From Rhyzopertha dominica (lineage: Eukaryota; Arthropoda; Insecta; Coleoptera; Bostrichidae), in contig QCXZ01000138.1 in the NCBI GenBank assembly GCA_025024175.1, positions 43,371,092 through 43,435,091 of the forward strand: a DNA stretch of 64,000 nucleotides, read 5' to 3'. The notes under the pieces are model-generated. The model was not told the origin of the DNA. It worked only from the letters and a program-made list of their open reading frames with translations, and ran no database searches. Position numbers and translations under genes: made by a program. Shown here piece by piece: positions 1 to 11,234 of the stretch (positions are counted from its first letter, which is position 1; each line of letters begins with the position of its first letter).

Positions 1-1520
1 TGGAACTTGTAGTACTAATACTATTTGTTTAACAATAGCTGCCTAAATAGTACCAATAAAAAAACTATTTCTGTGAATTTGAAATGAAATCTGTTATTAC
101 ATGTTATCTAACTCATAAAAGGTTTTTTTTTAAGCCAAACCTGAAGTAATTTAAGTCCATCAGAAAAGTATACTTGGTGATTATTACAAGCAAGCGAAAC
201 GCCATAGACAAAAATTAGTATCTCATTTAAAAGCTACTTAATAAAAACTACCGTAAAAAGTATTCTCCTAATTCCACAAAAACTTTAAAATCAGAAAGTT
301 ACAAGCAATTTAAAAAAGATCGGCATTTAATTATTTTTTACCTAATAATTCAAACACTGCTGCAGATGTTAAATTTGAAAGCCTATTATTGTTGAGCATC
401 AAATTTAGCAACTTTGGATAGACACGAGGAGTGGGACACCCTGTACAGATTTTTGTTTACACACCATATTTTACCTACCATTTTCTCGATTTGTTTTCTA
501 TCCTGAGCTGCATTTAATTTGAGTACTGAACTACACAAGTAAGAAAACGAAACAGTTGCAAGTTCTACGTAATTTAACGTAGCCGGATATCCGTCTTTAG
601 CGTCTACAAAAAGCTGAATCTCCCGGTGTTCTTTCCTACGACCTTCCTGAAAGAAAACTGCACGTCCTTGCCGGTTGCCAGGCAACGAGCAACCGAGGGC
701 TTTATGAAACCTGTTACTTGTTTACTTTGCGTTCGTTGTTTTGGGCATGAGAATGATATATAATAACTCCTTTATTGAGTTTGTGTCGTGTCTTCCCTGT
801 TAGCTTTTTCTGTCAATGGGATACCGCCCTAGAGGAATTCTGCTTCAATACCTACCATAAATTGGCGACGAAGTATATACGTTGCGGAGGAAAACAGCTT
901 TGTTNNTTAGAAGGATATTACGCCAAACATGTTGAGCTGTACAGTGGTGCAAAAGGAGTTGTTGATAAGAGGTCAAAATTTGATTGGTGGGTTCGTTAAA
1001 AGTGGTTGTTTGTTAGCTATGTTTGCGAAAAGAAAGTCGATTTTAAATAGATACCTCGGAGATATGTGACTGTTTATATAAAAATGCTGTTCAGATTTGA
1101 CAACTACATAAACAGCTTCAAAAAAGTTAATATACGCCCGGTAATAACCCGTCATAAAAGCAAAACAGCCATCAAAAACTTGGAGAAATGATGTTTTCAT
1201 TTTTTCTAAGTGACTGATTTCGCAGACGCCACCAGAAATTAGCCGTTTTGTCAAACATATTGCGCTCTCCTGCCGCTATTTGTTCCTCAAACATCAGAGG
1301 CTGCCAACAGACTTTTTTGCTTTGAAGGAGGCACGGCCAAGTAAAAATAGCGAAGCTATTGAACATCAAAGCAGATGGAGTGAATGTCGGTACAGAGCGT
1401 TGGTGTGTAAAAATTGCGTTTGATCCTTAATAGACTATCAAAAATGCTTTATTATGGGCTACTCTAAACTACGCTTGATTGCCTTCCTAATCAACACGAC
1501 TATATTGAACGAACTAGATT
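1..1520. other. Unassigned AT-rich flank, no gene recognised
   Basis: No supported gene. Short open frames occur on both strands (for example 386-685 minus, 775-999 plus, 973-1254 minus) but overlap each other and match no family I recognise. Two ambiguous bases sit at 905-906. The stretch around 660-740 is locally richer in G and C than its surroundings, without a further signal I can read. Confidence 0.5.
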
Positions 1521-1522
1521 TA

Positions 1523-1750
1523 TACGAGCCCTAACAACTAAATATTGGGACGATTGCAATTTTGACTAAATACATCGCTCGGTTTTAAAAAGGCGTGCCG
1601 TGCGTTGCAGCTGAGTAGAATTCGATAACTTTACCAAGTATTCCGTCAACTCTAAGCATATTTATCAAAAGCCAACTTTATTTTTGATTGCAAAAATGAT
1701 ACAATATTGACACAATGTGTAATTTCTGCTGACAACTAAATATTGGGACG
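1523..1750 (+). repeat. Left terminal inverted repeat of the Tc1 element with two direct motifs
   Basis: About 228 bp, alignable along its length with the inverted right end. It carries the 19-bp motif at 1534-1552 (outer) and 1732-1750 (inner). Beyond the identical outer 44 bp the two ends differ by scattered substitutions and small indels, so the arms have aged while the four motifs stayed identical. Confidence 0.9.
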
Positions 1751-1760
1751 TTCATAAAAA

Positions 1761-2853
1761 CTAGTAGGTGGTGACATCCCCTTTGGCCTTGATCACCGCG
1801 CGAATTCTGGCGGGCATACTTTCCACTAATTTCTTGCAGAATTCAGGCGATAGAGCATCCCATATTCGCTGAATTTCTTGTCGTAAGTCCGCGATTGTCC
1901 GTTGTGGATGATTGCGCAAATGTCTCTTCATTTCATGCCATACGGCTTCGATAACATTCAAATCGGGGCTATTTGCTGGCCAAGATAAGACGTTAATGTT
2001 GTTGGTTCCAAACCATGCCTTAGTGGTGCGGGCTGTGTGACTGGACGCACCATCTTGTTGAAAAATACACTGTCCTTCAGGACAGAGGACTTCAAGACTG
2101 GGAAGTAAACAATCTTGCAAAATTGATTGGTACTTCGTTGCATTTACGATCCCCTCTATAAACATTAACTGCCCGACACCTTCAGCGGACATGCAACCCC
2201 AAACCATCTGCCCCTTGGCAAACTTGACTGTTCGCTTCAAACAATCCTTATGGAATGCCTCATTTTTTGCCCTGATCACACGTTTACGACTGTCACCAAC
2301 GCAGACATCAAATTTGGACTCATCGCTGAAGATAACTTTTTTCCAGTCATTATAAGTCCATGTCACTTTCGACTTTGCCCATATTAAGCGACGCTTCTTC
2401 TGTTCCGCAGTTAATAAAGGTTTTTCTTTTGCCTAAAACCATGTAAATAATTAAACTTGTACCTAGCTTTGCAGTACAAGTATCATATTTTGTGCTTACT
2501 TTGTAAAAGCTCAACCCCGAATGATGTATCCATCGACGGCAACATTCTCTTGACAAATTTAAATTTGTTTCGTTATTCCAACAAGCGGTGATTTCTCGTA
2601 ACGTGCTGCGACGTCCACCTTTGCAAATTTTGACCAGTTTTCGTTGGTCCCGCGGCTTTACCACAGAAGGTCTACCCGGACTTTTGCCTTTGATTTCTAA
2701 AGTGCCTCTGTCGGCATAGTATTTGGTAACGTTTCCCACTGATGATTTACTTAAGTTCAGCTCCGTTGCTATTTTTTGTATCGACAACCCCTTGCAGTAC
2801 ATGGAAATAATAATTTCCCGAACTTTTTTGACAATTGGCACACCTCTCACCAT
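1761..2853 (-). CDS. Tc1-family transposase, intact after removal of a 67-nt intron
   Basis: Cut-and-paste transposase that binds its own inverted repeats and inserts at TA in the nucleus. Exon 1 is 2853-2500 (118 residues) and exon 2 is 2432-1761 (223 residues plus stop), together 341 residues, the usual length for Tc1 transposases. The start is the ATG at 2853. Residues about 24-46 form a helix-turn-helix (SIQKIATELNLSKSSV), and a GRPS motif at 60-63 resembles the GRPR hook between the two DNA-binding subdomains. The catalytic triad is D155 (IFSDES), D245 (FQQDGA) and E280 (SPDLNVIEAVW), with 34 residues between the second D and the E, so DD34E. Read without splicing, the gene seems to be two ORFs in different frames. 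With the GTAAGC...TTTTAG intron removed, exon 1 ends FYK and exon 2 continues AKEKPLLTAEQKKRRL, which fits the family linker with no stop. No disabling change is visible; expression is unknown. Confidence 0.9.
2433..2499 (-). other. Predicted phase-0 spliceosomal intron in the Tc1 transposase
   Basis: On the minus strand the segment begins GTAAGC at 2499 and ends TTTTAG at 2433, 67 nt. It falls exactly between codons 118 and 119. Retained, it forces a frame change; removed, the helix-turn-helix half and the DDE half join in one frame with a family-typical junction. Introns inside Tc1-superfamily transposases are known (Tc1 and Tc3 of C. elegans). Splicing is inferred from sequence only. Confidence 0.82.
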
Positions 2854-2946
2854 TTTTGACGCAATAACGACGACTGCTCGTCACCAACAATTATCACTGA
2901 CAGTATCCAACAAACACACCGCGTGTATCATTTGTTTTACCATAGC

Positions 2947-3172
2947 CGTCCCAATATTTAGTTGTCAGCAGAAATTGCACGTTATGCCAGGATTGTGTTA
3001 TTGCGTCAGTGAAAAATAAAGTTAGCTTTTGAAAAATATCCTAAGAGTTGACTGAATACATATTAAAGCTAGAATTCTACTCAGCATCAACGCACGGAAC
3101 GCCCTTTTAAAACTGAGCGATGTTTACGGTCAAAATTGCAATCGTCCCAATATTTAGTTGTTAGGGCTCGTA
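2947..3172 (-). repeat. Right terminal inverted repeat of the Tc1 element with two direct motifs
   Basis: About 226 bp, inverted relative to the left end, with the same 19-bp motif at 2947-2965 (inner) and 3143-3161 (outer). The inner motif lies about 95 bp upstream of the transposase ATG, so the promoter of the gene probably lies inside this repeat. Confidence 0.9.
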
Positions 3173-3174
3173 TA

Positions 3175-4870
3175 CCATAATGATTTTTCCCTCGCTTATT
3201 CTAGAAAGCGTTATTTGCCCCACCAACAAACTATTATTGACGCGTTCGTTATCTCGACATAAACTTTAACCTCGTATCGATAGCGGTATTATGCATTTAT
3301 TTACAACCGTCCAATGGACCAGCTTATCGCACTATTATTCTTTTGTATCGCGCTATCGTAAACCTGCTTCGAGTGCGACCCCCTAATTTTTGGATGACCT
3401 TAGTGGAGAGATTTGATAGAAACCGTTATACTGATACGAGTAACTAATATTAACGAGAATCACTAAAGGCGTCAGCTCAAGAACTATGCGGTCATTCATT
3501 CATTATTATTTAACGCATTTTGTGTTTCAACATCTTCAACTATTTCACAGTGGATTCTAAAATACAACTTAAACTTATGTGGAATACCGTTTTACCCTTT
3601 ATTTGAAAATTTAGTAAAATATGATAAAAATAGACTGTCTTGTTAAATAAATGATTCGAAATATTCGAATTAAAATGATTGTTGTAATAATCTGGCAGTG
3701 TATATTACATACCTACTTTGGTATCCCTGTGCTCATACATTTACTGATAGGAACACAAATAATAAAGAGAATATTCTACCGAGTGTTGAATAAGTAACGC
3801 ATTAAATTCAAAATAAGGGTTATTTGCAAAAATATGAAAGAGCTTTATTTTGAAACGATTGAAACAGAACAGTCTGGTACTATGACGAATATATGACGTC
3901 ATCATTTTTTCAAATTGTCGTTCGAGCTTTTATTACCTAAGAAATTCAACCAATATATTATTATTGTTTATTTTTATTTTTACGGCCAGCTGCCTCCAAT
4001 CTCCCCTTGTTAAAGTAGCCGAAAGGAACTCTTAATGTTGTTTCGTCCGATATTTCCTCTTAGATGCATTTAACGTCATTGTTTGCATCGGAATTAGTCA
4101 GTCTATATAATAACTATACCTTCTGTATTTTTGTAATGGCAAGTCGCAAGATAGTCGGATACCAAGTATCTTTCAGCATATTGCGTCTACGAATAGAAAG
4201 CAGCTAATTCAGCTACATGGGGACTGACCTGACAGCGTAGCGCATTCTTACTCCAAAGAGACGAAAGTAACTTTAATATTAAAAAACAAGTACAACTCAC
4301 AAACACGTCTGATCCGATTGCTGATTTTTGTATGTTATACTTCAGAACACGATGCTGGATACGGTTGTACATTAAAGATCATTATTAAATTAGATGTATC
4401 TGCTTACCTCCATGGTTGCTAGGGACAACAAATTATAAGTAATATCTCGTTTTGACTTTTGACGACCTTCTTCGCGTGCAAAGAGCACTGAAGCGAAAGT
4501 TGCTCTATGAGATTACTTAATGCATTGTTCTTTAGATGACAGTAATGCTTTTGCTCAGAGCCTCGCACACAATTACCCGCTGCATGCAATTCCTCCTGTC
4601 TCCATTACATACAGAAGTAGAGTAATGTAGATTAAACCTGTTACTGCTATTAATAAAACTAAGTATTTGGTGAATATCTTGAATTAAAAAAGTCAGGTCC
4701 AAAAATAACCAAAAAGGCTTCGATTACTATCGATAAACAAAAAGTTATCCTGTGTAGCTTTTAGTGAAACTAAAAAAATCAGCATCTACCTAGTTTCTAT
4801 TAATACCAATCGCATTTTCATTATTTTTTGGAAGTGCTGATGTTCAATAAGTGAGTAGTCAAATCTGAAG
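3175..4870. other. Intergenic, no gene recognised
   Basis: No open frame or repeat I can name. One exact TGACGTCA octamer is at 3894-3901. The text from about 3780 (GAGTGTTGAATAAGTAACGC) resembles the edge of a dispersed element but I find no partner end. Confidence 0.45.
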
Positions 4871-4879
4871 TTCTGGTAA

Positions 4880-5690
4880 AGTTAGTAAAAGCAGGCTTAG
4901 TAACAATGCAGGATGGCTATCAAAAGCCGACTTTGTAAAGATACAATTTCCAAACAAGTAATTTAAATCTGTGACCTGCTGGAGTCATCAAGAAGTTTGT
5001 CAATTATTTAACATGGACATTTCATGAAACAGGTAGTGTGAAGAATTTCCAAAGATCTGGTCATTCCAAATTAAAAGACGACACAAAGTTAAATATTTTA
5101 TTAGAAGCTGAAGCTAATCCGAACCTGCTCCTGCGTCATGTGGCAATAAACAACGACATACACTACTTAGCAGCGGGTAAACTTTATCAAGAAGAAACAT
5201 TTTATCCTTATACAAGATCCGATTGATCCACGAACTTTAGGAGAAGATTCATCAAGATCCTAGCTTTTCAAAAAACGTCATAATCAGACAATTGTCGCTA
5301 CTGGGCACGAGAAAATCCTCACTGGGTTCATGAAATATACACGCAACGCTCTCAGAAACTCAATGTTTGGTCAACGCATTATCGGTCCTTATTTTTTTGA
5401 AGATAACTTATGCCAGTGCGGTATTTAGAAGACAATTCAAGACATTGGGTTGTTGAGATTTTGTAAAATGACCACTCTGATCGCCAGATTTGACTCTTTT
5501 AGTTTTGTTTGTTGTTTAATAAGTAGAGTATAGGTAGACCGTCCACACACTGTAAGAATCGTACTCGAGCTGAATTGCGAATGCTACCTTCAGACCCCAG
5601 ACGTTGTTGATCGCAGTGGTTAAAGTGTCTACGCCTGACTTGGGCAATTTCACGTTGTAAATGACTAAAGTCACTTGAAGACGTATTTTG
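4880..5690 (+). pseudogene. Decayed mariner/Tc1-superfamily transposase (plus strand)
   Basis: Conceptual translation in shifting frames gives a transposase of the insect mariner-like group. Near 5018 it reads FHETGSVKNFQRSGHSK (helix-turn-helix linker region), and 5080-5226 continues through LNILLEAEANPNLLLRHVA. Around 5300-5370 it reads NPHWVHEIYTQRSQKLNVW, the block following the first catalytic aspartate. Near 5478-5500 it reads SPDLTLL, the remnant of the SPDLTPLD block with the third acidic residue. A C-terminal remnant (TPDVVDR) is near 5605. Several stops and frameshifts separate these blocks and the first aspartate is not recognisable, so the copy is dead. I found no inverted ends. 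Confidence 0.8.
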
Positions 5691-5699
5691 TTTTATTTG

Positions 5700-8300
5700 T
5701 GAACCATTATTCCGGTTGTGTCCATTTAAATAGTTTTTTTTAATGCCAATTGACATAATGGTTGAGTTACTTAGATAATAAGAACACGACCGGAGCCTTC
5801 GACAGTCTAACGAGCTTGGAAGTATACCTCCACTTTCGTCGTGACGTCAAAATAGAAGCCGAACGATATGCACAGGGTCTTGAGGCGCCGTATGCAATTT
5901 TTTAGAGAAATGAAGGATTTACTCTGTAATTTCAGGAGCATTTCAACACTTCTTCGTTGTCTGTCAGGGCTATTAACCAATATTTCTAACATAACTCACA
6001 CATTCGCAGCAGGTGTTTCCTTTTATGAATACTATATGAAGTATATATGTATAAACGTTAATAAAACTATAGGCCGACGAAGAATAGGTAAAAGTTTGGA
6101 ATCGTTAAATTTCCCGAAAATTATAAGCTATTTGCAGTATATCAGTTTAAGTTAACCAAGAATAAGCGCTGCGACGTCTTATTTTGTACAAGATTCCAGG
6201 TAAATTCCAAAATGACGTCATGGAGGTATTTGGTATCGGGGCGACAGATGATTTGTAGTTCTGCTTAGTTTTAGTTTAAATACTAAAAACCTGTATAATC
6301 ACGACAAATATACATTTATTCACCCACTTGCCGGATTTTTTTGAAATATCAGAGATAAATATTTCGAATAAAAGTTACCGCACCTAGGAGTACTTGATAA
6401 AGGATTACGGCATTCTTTTCGGGTTCCGTGCCAAATCTATTTTTTTAATATAGACATTAATTTTTTTATATGGGATATTGATTATATATAAAATTTTCAG
6501 CAAAAGACTGTCAGGTACTAAGATATAATGCACTAAAATGAACGGTCTAGTTACAGTGCTCACCCATTTGATGGTTTTATTTGGAATCTTACGGAGAAAT
6601 GTTCATAATAAATGTTAAAGAAGCCAAGGAACACTCGATAAGGCGATATAGCATATTTTTACACGATGTTCAGTTTTTGGTACCGAGCCAAATTCGCGTA
6701 TTTTAAATCACTAACTTTTTTGACCGATTCTAGTTATAAATCGAGTTCTAAGCGATAAATTTTGATACATATACTTTAAAACTAACAGTTTCGTAAGTAT
6801 ATGATTGTATAGAAGGAGAACTTTCGTTTCCCTATACCGTTGATTAGATGTCAACCGAGGTTTTTACATATATCTACTTTTATTTTTGTGAAAAGCTTCT
6901 TGTTTTCTTGTTATTCTCAGAGTGTCACTGATCTATATGTATGTCACTTAACAGTTTTGGATCATTTCATCGGCTCGTTAGAATGTCGAAGGCTCCGCCT
7001 CGACACAAAAAAATGCATATGGTTTTACTAAAAAAAATGATTTAGTTACATAGTCAGGGTTTGTTATAATAACAGACTACTCTGGTTCAATCATCTCAAA
7101 ATAAATCTCGTTTTAAATTTTGTATGTTTAATCGTGTTTATAAATTTTCGCAAATAACCTCTTAGGTATTTTGAATTTTCAGCGTTACTTTGTACACTTA
7201 CAAATAGAGAGTAGAACAATGTTGTATGAATTTGTGTGAACAAGTTTTTTTAACAACAGAAGTATTGTTTTTCATTCAAACTTTTAAGTATCACAGTGGA
7301 GTCTGTAACTACTTCATAATTGTGGGTTGAAAAAAAAATTATACAAAAGTTCATAATCTTGTTCTGTTTTAGTCAATGGAGAATTTAAAAGGGATTGGAA
7401 AACAAAATTTAAACAAAATAAATTTCTACATTTCTAGGTACGTACATATATTTTAGAAATCTTGAATCACATGTATCCCTCATCGATACAAGTTCTAGTC
7501 GAGTGGAACTTTAAACGTTCCCGGTGCTGACCTTTAGAACAGAGGAAGGTGTGCATGATACCCTCCTTTCCCGGAATTGGAGATATCACTGGTTGAGTTA
7601 TTGAGAATGATGGATGGGTTTGCGCCGTGACGTCTAGGTGTATAATCCAGAATGGGATGCTGTGCGTTGCATGGACCGATAAGCAATGAGTTCTTGATCA
7701 AGATTGATCCAGCATCCCGAAGGGATACGGGCGGTTTTTTTCGATGATAAAGTCTGAAAAAGCTGCTGCAGTTGGTTTAAATACAGAAAATTACTTGAAA
7801 TTGGGTTCAGCAGTGCGAGCATGTGTATATAAAGAGGATGACGGATTAGTTAGTACCTATACTTTAACAGACACTGACCTGTATATGGTTCAAGAGCTAT
7901 TTTGGTAATTCCTTGCACTCCTCACACTTTCCTTATTTTAGAATCACTTAAATCAAGCTAGAGGCCCATTTACTACTGGTGCTGTGAAGGATTTATTGTA
8001 TCTGAGTGCTACATAAATTGTGTTGTGAGTTGCTGCGTAGTAAGGCAGATTATTCCTGATCAATGTTCTAATTTCATTAAAGCAACAATTATATAATTTA
8101 AATGCTTATTTATAAGAAGTCTGTTTTTATATATTCCTAGGGGCCCTGAAAATAAAATATCCGACATTTTGATAGGATTTATAAAAGAAAGATTTGGGTG
8201 GGCCGTATCTTCGAAACACTTGTACTATTATTATAGAAAGCGGTATTGCGTTAATGCAATACCCTCAAACTAACTGGTGCAGATCCATTTCGCTGGGTCT
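5700..8300. other. Intergenic, no gene recognised
   Basis: AT-rich, with short unrelated open frames only. Two exact TGACGTCA octamers occur at 5842-5849 and 6213-6220. No paired inverted ends or tandem structure seen. Confidence 0.45.
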
Positions 8301-8309
8301 GTACTTCTA

Positions 8310-9080
8310 TGCAGTCACCAGACCGTTTCGGCAATGTGCCACTACACTTCTTCTATTAAATGTTCTATAAAGTTCAATTACATTTTCTAAATGTCGATTT
8401 TCGACATCTTCATCATATATTGAATGTTCTAGAATGTTCTATTACTTCTCGAAACGTGCATTTTCGACATCTCAATCACAAAACGGTTACAACAATGTGC
8501 CATGCTTAAGGGTCTTTCTTTTGCTGATGAACTTTCTAGAAAATTTTAGAATGTTCCATGACATTCTCGAAACGTCATTTTTCGGCATCTACACAGCGAG
8601 AGCTTACGACACTACTACTGATAAATTTGACAGAATGTTGTATGACTTTCTCGAAACGTTGGCTAATAGCTAGACAATTACTTTTATTTAAGGGTTCTCT
8701 CGTCTGCTGACGAATTTTGCAGCAAATTCTATGAGCCTTTCAAAACGTCGATTTGCAAATTTTCCATCGCAAGACAGTTTTGGCAATGTACCACACTAAC
8801 GAGACGGTTTCAGCTATCTACCACACTTAAGGATTATCTCTTTTCCTATTGCCTCTTCCAGAATATTCTATGACATTCTCGAAACGTCAGACATTCCACT
8901 TTTCCCCGGTGATGAATGGCCCAGAATTTTACATAAGCATCTCTACGATTTTTTAATCGCGAGACAGTTTATTCTGTTTTCTGTCAAATTATCTAGAACG
9001 TTTTTTCCTCGAAACATAGATTTTTGGGCTCTCCACCTCGAGACGGTTTCCGGTTTCGGCAAACTGCCGTAATTAAGGAT
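8310..9080 (+). repeat. Highly diverged tandem array with CTCGAAACGT core
   Basis: A motif order recurs about six times: an (A)GAATGTTCTATGACATT-like block, CTCGAAACGT, TCGATTTTCGACATCT, a GAGACGGTTT block, GGCAATGTACCACAC, then TTAAGGGTTCTCT. The CTCGAAACGT-like core is near 8448, 8567, 8650, 8739, 8879 and 9007, so unit length has been made irregular by indels; a complete unit seems to be about 130-170 bp. This looks like an old satellite or minisatellite. The open frame at 8434-8673 is a by-product. Confidence 0.7.
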
Positions 9081-9119
9081 TGAGGATTAGACGTAATGTT
9101 TCCTGCTCCACTGTTTCAT

Positions 9120-10036
9120 ACTTAACCTTGTCTACGTTCGTTGGTCTTACCTAAAATTTGGAAAAAAACATACATTGGTTCTATAATAAAAAGGGCAACA
9201 TTTCTCAGGTTGAAAGTCACTGTCCTATCTCCGTAATTTGTAACTTTGCGAAGGTTTTTGAGGGTATTATCTATAACCATATATATTCGTGTATCAATAA
9301 GTCTAGATCTTGCGGTCAACATGGATTTATGCGTGGGAGATCTTGATCAGGACTTGGTCAGGTGGACCAATTGATCACTTTGTTCTTTTAAATTAGCTGA
9401 AATGAATTGGCTTCTCTTCCTTTTTGGTACTCCTTTTTTACTCATACCTGTCATTTAGACAAGATGCGTTATGCGAATTACATTTCTATTCCTTCTTTTC
9501 CTACCTCCAGAGTCCCGTAGGGATCTAATTTGGGGCCTCTTTTGTTTCTTATGTACATAAGTGATCTTCCTGACCCACTTACAAGTCCAAACCTCATCTT
9601 TGCGGATGATGTCTTACACTATTAATATTATAACTTCCTCCAAATGATCTAAATTATCTAAATACGTGTCTTACTACTCGCTTAAATCTCAATGTTTTGT
9701 TCTCTCTCTCCCTCCAATATAGTTAACCATGAATATAATCTTAACGGTATGCTTTGAACAGGGTGGATGAGTTCAGAGACCTCGGTGTTATTTTTGGCCA
9801 CAAGTTTACTTCTTGCAGTCACATATTGAACACTATCAATTCTTTTACAAATCCTATATATATTTATTTACAGGAACTGCAGAGAGTGCAGGTGATTGGG
9901 TACCTTGCAAACATTATACTTTTCCCTTGTTCACTATAAGTTGGAGTATGCAGCTTTGATCTGGTTTCCCATTTACAAGACACATATTGTTCAGCTGGAA
10001 TCTGTCCAGAGGAAGCTACTTAAATTCATGTTTTAC
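9120..10036 (+). pseudogene. Jockey-type LINE reverse transcriptase relic, 5' part
   Basis: Reverse transcriptase of a non-LTR retrotransposon, decayed. 9158-9346 reads as the finger region (NISQVESHCPISVICNFAKVF and CGQHGFMRGRS). 9529-9572 reads GSNLGPLLFLMYISDLP. 9599-9616 reads FADDVL, the catalytic FADD box carrying two of the three RT aspartates. 9754 onward reads VDEFRDLGVIF, the block usually seen downstream of the palm, and 9990-10036 reads QLESVQRKLLKFMFY. Stops and frameshifts separate the blocks. The sequence is cut at a TTAA by the element at 10041-10897 and resumes after it in the same frame. No 5' ORF or poly(A) end found. Confidence 0.85.
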
Positions 10037-10040
10037 TTAA

Positions 10041-10897
10041 GAGGGGCGTTTACCTAGAGCGAATCGGGTCATTTTAAGCACCTACCGTTTTACATTTTAC
10101 CGAGTTATTCGAAACTTTTTTTTTCTGAATTTGGTACAGTAATGTAAATATTTGTTGTTATATTTTGCTTAAAAATGCGTATTTTTGGCGAGCTATTTCT
10201 CGAAAACTAAGGCACATAAACGAAAAAATCGAACTCCACGTTGTAGCTACATATTTCTTTGTACACTACCAAAAACATGAGCACGATAAGTGAGTAAAAA
10301 CATTCAAAAAATCTAAAACCGCAAACCCTTTCGCACGACTCCGTCACGAGAGCAGAATGCGAATGCCCATCCCCACCAGGTCCGTCGCGTGGTATCCACT
10401 GAACAGTGAGGCTAAGATACAATCCTGTCGGGAATGATCGAGCGGTATACGATCTATTCCGATATGACTGGATTTCTAAGATTGTATGTCTAGTTAGTAA
10501 TTACACGGGACAAGTTTAATGTTAAAAGCTCTTTCACATTAATTTACTGTCTGCCGAAGCAATGGGGAGGCGGAAGGAAAATTGTTATAAAAGTTCCTAC
10601 AGAAATCATGCAGTTAGAATGAAATGTTATATAGTTCATATTTACAGAAATAAATGGGTTATTCCATATTTTGAATAAACTGGTATAATATCATAGTAAG
10701 TTACTAATATCATGCTTACTTTTTTGTGCACACCCTACAGTTAGCAATTTTCCGAATATTAGTTTAGCCCGTCTGTTGCTCGTACGATCTTTGCGCGATG
10801 TCTACCTATCGGCTACCCTCTTACGTCCCATGTCCCGCGGGTAATATGGGTTGCATAATTTACATTTCTGCCCGATCGCTCCAAGTAAATGCCCCTC
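10041..10897. mobile_element. TTAA-flanked non-autonomous (piggyBac-type) element
   Basis: An 857-bp insertion flanked by TTAA at 10037-10040 and 10898-10901. Its ends are imperfect inverted repeats of about 30 bp: left GAGGGGCGTTTACCTAGAGC and right, read inward, GAGGGGCATTTACTTGGAGC. It interrupts a LINE reverse transcriptase, and removing the element plus one TTAA lets the LINE frame read straight through (FMFY then LTEGYFSPRG), which confirms the boundaries and the 4-bp duplication. TTAA duplication is the hallmark of the piggyBac superfamily. The interior encodes no transposase, so it would need help in trans. Its terminal bases are not the canonical piggyBac CCC, so the family name is an inference. 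Confidence 0.85.
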
Positions 10898-10901
10898 TTA
10901 A

Positions 10902-11230
10902 CCGAAGGATATTTTTCTCCTAGGGGATATAATCATCAAACCTTGTTAGGCGGATTTGAGTTCACACCACTAGAAACTCCTCCTATTTGCGCTGTGGTCA
11001 AAATGTTGTATAATTTGTTGAGCAATAGGATTAATTGTAGTTTGCTGCTTTAGAAGGTTAACTAACTTGTACCTCATATAAATTCTCGACAACCACTGTC
11101 TTTCTATTGCAACAAAAGTCGTAAAAATGTTTCACTTCAGTCGTTTCTAAGTCTTGTGATATTCACTTTGATTCGCTCACTCCTGCAGGTTTTCATTGCT
11201 AGGACAGGCCCTCTATTCTCACCTGTTCCA
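10902..11230 (+). pseudogene. Jockey-type LINE reverse transcriptase relic, 3' part
   Basis: Continuation of the relic at 9120-10036 after the TTAA element. It reads TEGYFSPRGYNHQTLLGGFEF and then, across a stop, a C-terminal segment resembling the end of Jockey-type RT proteins (VNSRQPLSFYC-like, about 11085-11120). Homology fades near 11.2 kb and I cannot place the element's 3' end. Confidence 0.72.
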
Positions 11231-11234
11231 TTGA

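Larger units (their letters stand above)
1523..3172 (-). mobile_element. Complete Tc1-superfamily transposon, IR/DR type
   Basis: A full-length DNA transposon of about 1,650 bp. The first 44 bases at the left end (from 1523) are repeated as an exact inverted copy ending at 3172, and the element is flanked by TA at 1521-1522 and 3173-3174, the target duplication of the IS630-Tc1-mariner superfamily. The inverted repeats continue with lower identity to about 1750 and from about 2947. They contain a 19-bp motif (ACAACTAAATATTGGGACG) four times: 1534-1552 and 1732-1750 in direct orientation, and 2947-2965 and 3143-3161 inverted. That is the inverted-repeat/direct-repeat layout known from Sleeping Beauty, Minos and Tc3, where the paired motifs are transposase binding sites. 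The transposase gene fills the interior on the minus strand, its stop lying 10 bp from the left inner motif. Because the boundary bases read TATA, TSD and TIR start could be offset by 2 bp. Confidence 0.93.

Noticed and set aside
386..685. 99-codon minus-strand frame and neighbouring frames to 1369
   Set aside because: No family recognised, overlapping frames on both strands, no splice or promoter context. Length is within chance expectation.
1958..2143. 61-codon minus-strand frame inside the Tc1 transposase
   Set aside because: Out-of-frame overlap within a clear transposase exon.
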